DNA of 22,758 nt from Fusobacterium sp. (GTDB lineage Bacteria > Fusobacteriota > Fusobacteriia > Fusobacteriales > Fusobacteriaceae): positions 1 through 22,758 of the forward strand of contig DXSD01000025.1 of NCBI GenBank assembly GCA_019410665.1. Direction: 5' to 3'. The notes below the pieces were generated by a model. It saw nothing but the letters and a program-made list of their open reading frames with translations, made no database searches and was not told where the DNA came from. Every line of letters begins with the position of its first letter. Within the stretch, counting starts at the first letter, position 1. Positions 21,569 to 22,758 of this stretch are shown in pieces. The translations under genes were made by a program, and so were the position numbers.

Positions 21569-22120
21569 TTATTCCTCTTCCATTCCATCATCTTGTTGGT
21601 ATTTTTTTCCTTTTTCCTCTTTCATTCCATCAATTAAGTGAACATATATAACTCTTTTATCAAAGTCAATTTTTTTAATAAATTCATCTATATCAGGAAC
21701 CATAGCTTCACATTTAGATGACTCTATAACTAAAATATCATGAGCAGCTGTTTCAAAAATATCTACTACATACCCAAGCTCTTCATTAGTATCTATATCA
21801 ATAGCTTTCATGTTAAGAAGATCGTTTAGAAGATATTCATCTTCTCCAATTCCTAAAATCTCTCTTCTAACTTTAATAAAACCATTTTTTAAATTTCCAG
21901 CTTCAGTTTTATTAGTAATCTCTTCAAACTCTAATACACATTTATTTCCAACTAAATGAGAAGCTGCTTTTACAGTCAATATTCTTTGATTATTTTCTCC
22001 AATCTCAATTATTACTCTATTATTCAGTAACACTTCAATATTTTCAATATTAGATACTACTTTAACCGCTCCTTTTAAATGATGAGTACCAGATATTTTT
22101 CCAATAGTTAAAAGCTCCAT
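21569..22120 (-). CDS. rimM: Ribosome maturation factor RimM
   Basis: A 183-residue assembly factor for the 30S subunit, acting on the head region with protein S19. The N-terminal RimM beta-barrel (about 1-85) opens with the signature IGKISGTHHLKGAVKV. The C-terminal PRC-barrel (about 92-170) contains DEYLLNDLLNMKAID, LGYVVDIFETAAHDILVIE and the conserved MVPDIDEFIKKID. A short charged tail rich in Lys, Asp and Glu follows. The ATG is preceded by AGGAGG, which begins with the TAG stop of khpA. It is followed directly by trmD, the usual partner in the rpsP-khpA-rimM-trmD arrangement of many bacteria. Confidence 0.96.
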   Translation of the reverse strand: MELLTIGKISGTHHLKGAVKVVSNIENIEVLLNNRVIIEIGENNQRILTVKAASHLVGNKCVLEFEEITNKTEAGNLKNGFIKVRREILGIGEDEYLLNDLLNMKAIDIDTNEELGYVVDIFETAAHDILVIESSKCEAMVPDIDEFIKKIDFDKRVIYVHLIDGMKEEKGKKYQQDDGMEEE

Positions 22121-22128
22121 ACAACCTC

Positions 22129-22368
22129 CTAGTCCAAAAATTCAACATTTACGTTTAGTTTATCTTTTACTCCAGCAGCTTGCATAACCCCTCTTATAGC
22201 ATTGGCAGTAAGACCATTTTTTCCGATTATTTTTCCCATCTCTCCTTTAGCAACGCTAACTTTAAAGATAATTGTATCATCTACAACGTCATAAGTAACT
22301 CTTGTTTCAGAATTGTTGTCTACTAACTCTTCAATTATATATTTAATTAATTTCTCTAATTTTTCCAT
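22129..22368 (-). CDS. khpA: KH-domain RNA-binding protein KhpA
   Basis: A 79-residue single KH domain. The opening EKLIKYIIEELVDNN and the GxxG loop in GEMGKIIGKNGLTANAIRGVM (about 45-66) are typical of KhpA (YlqC). KhpA works with KhpB (Jag) and affects cell size and small-RNA-linked regulation in Gram-positives. In Fusobacterium, KH proteins of this type have been reported as candidate global RNA chaperones, which I recall but cannot verify here. GGAGG lies 10 nt before the ATG. It sits between the DUF4911-like gene and rimM, matching the conserved khpA-rimM-trmD order. Confidence 0.94.
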   Translation of the reverse strand: MEKLEKLIKYIIEELVDNNSETRVTYDVVDDTIIFKVSVAKGEMGKIIGKNGLTANAIRGVMQAAGVKDKLNVNVEFLD

Positions 22369-22385
22369 ATTTAATTTACCTCCAA

Positions 22386-22646
22386 TTATTTTTTATTAAT
22401 ATATAGTGAGCCCTTCCAAACTCCCTCTTCAATTATTTTTGCTTCAACTTCATAGTTTTTATCTAAATCTTCAATAATAGTTCTTGTAAAATCCTTGAAA
22501 TCTTCGGTGGAGATTATATTTAAAAGCCCAGCATTAGCATCCACTGTTCTAACAACTCCAATTCCTTCATAAGCTTCTATTATTTTATTGATAAAGTCTA
22601 TGTCTTCTTTTCTACTTTGTATTAAAAACTCATAGCTTGATAACAT
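22386..22646 (-). CDS. DUF4911-like small protein
   Basis: An 86-residue soluble alpha/beta protein resembling DUF4911, assigned from memory only. It has the pattern of a small ferredoxin-like or ACT-like fold: a strand YEFLIQSR, a helix DIDFINKIIEAYEGIG, strands VVRTVDAN and LLNIISTE, a helix DFKDFTRTIIEDLDKNY, and strands EAKIIEEGVWKGSLYI. There are no cysteines, histidines or catalytic motifs. GGAGG is close to the ATG. It starts the leftward operon and is 17 nt upstream of khpA, where rpsP is often found in other bacteria. A role in translation or RNA binding is suggested by the neighbours only. Confidence 0.75.
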   Translation of the reverse strand: MLSSYEFLIQSRKEDIDFINKIIEAYEGIGVVRTVDANAGLLNIISTEDFKDFTRTIIEDLDKNYEVEAKIIEEGVWKGSLYINKK

Positions 22647-22664
22647 GTTTCCTCCAAATTCTGT

Positions 22665-22673
22665 ATTTTATCA
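22665..22673 (-). promoter_or_regulatory. Extended -10 promoter of the DUF4911-to-polC operon
   Basis: Read leftward, TGATAAAAT is an extended -10 with one mismatch; no good -35 is visible. An imperfect inverted repeat (22688-22709, arms TATGA and TCATA with a wobble extension) covers the -35 position and might be an operator. Beyond it, to the window edge, I see no gene. Confidence 0.4.
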
Positions 22674-22758
22674 TACTAATTAAATTTCTTATGAAATCTA
22701 TATCATAGGAAAATTAAAGGAAAAGAAGAAAATTTTACTAAGGATGATACCAGTGAAT

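Overview
The window looks like a chromosomal segment of a Fusobacterium-type organism. This is inferred from strong A+T bias, A-rich codon use, strong AGGAGG-type ribosome binding sites, extended -10 promoters (TGnTATAAT), and a mix of low-GC Gram-positive-like genes (PolC, WhiA, ScpA, KhpA) in what is probably a diderm. Species cannot be fixed from sequence alone. I see no tRNA, rRNA, CRISPR array, insertion sequence, prophage gene or clearly broken gene. It reads as core chromosome, with one accessory-looking gene: a solitary DNA adenine methyltransferase.

Left part (1-4300). A leftward operon carries shikimate kinase (aroK), a short-chain dehydrogenase of YdfG type and a 64-residue cysteine-containing protein with a TTG start. 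Divergent from it is an AbgT-family transporter with a near-consensus promoter and a perfect 10-bp inverted repeat in its leader. A flavodoxin-ferredoxin fusion (EFR1 type) follows it. A bidirectional terminator separates this gene from the convergent ssb gene.

Middle (4300-15000). ssb (leftward) and polA (rightward) share a 166-bp divergent promoter region with two extended -10 boxes and a palindrome between them. polA opens a dense rightward run: polA, whiA, ribF, scpA, murJ, DNA methyltransferase, corA, and a Crp/Fnr-family regulator. It has 4-nt, 26-nt and 1-nt overlaps, stop codons fused to Shine-Dalgarno sites, and no visible internal terminator. The run ends at a strong hairpin facing hup.

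Right part (15000-22758). All genes point left. A short DUF4911-like gene with its own promoter is followed by khpA, rimM, trmD, a gamma-class carbonic anhydrase, a free-standing SPOUT RNA methyltransferase and polC. Gaps are 2-19 nt or 4-nt overlaps. hup (HU protein) lies downstream of polC with its own promoter.

Functionally the window joins replication and repair (ssb, polA, polC, hup, scpA), tRNA and ribosome maturation (trmD, rimM, khpA, SPOUT enzyme), envelope and cofactor synthesis (murJ, ribF, aroK) and ion or metabolite transport (corA, AbgT). No new multi-gene system is obvious. The points most worth following are the orphan adenine methyltransferase inside a housekeeping operon, the inverted repeat in the AbgT leader, the ssb/polA palindrome, the free-standing SPOUT protein next to trmD and the small four-cysteine protein.
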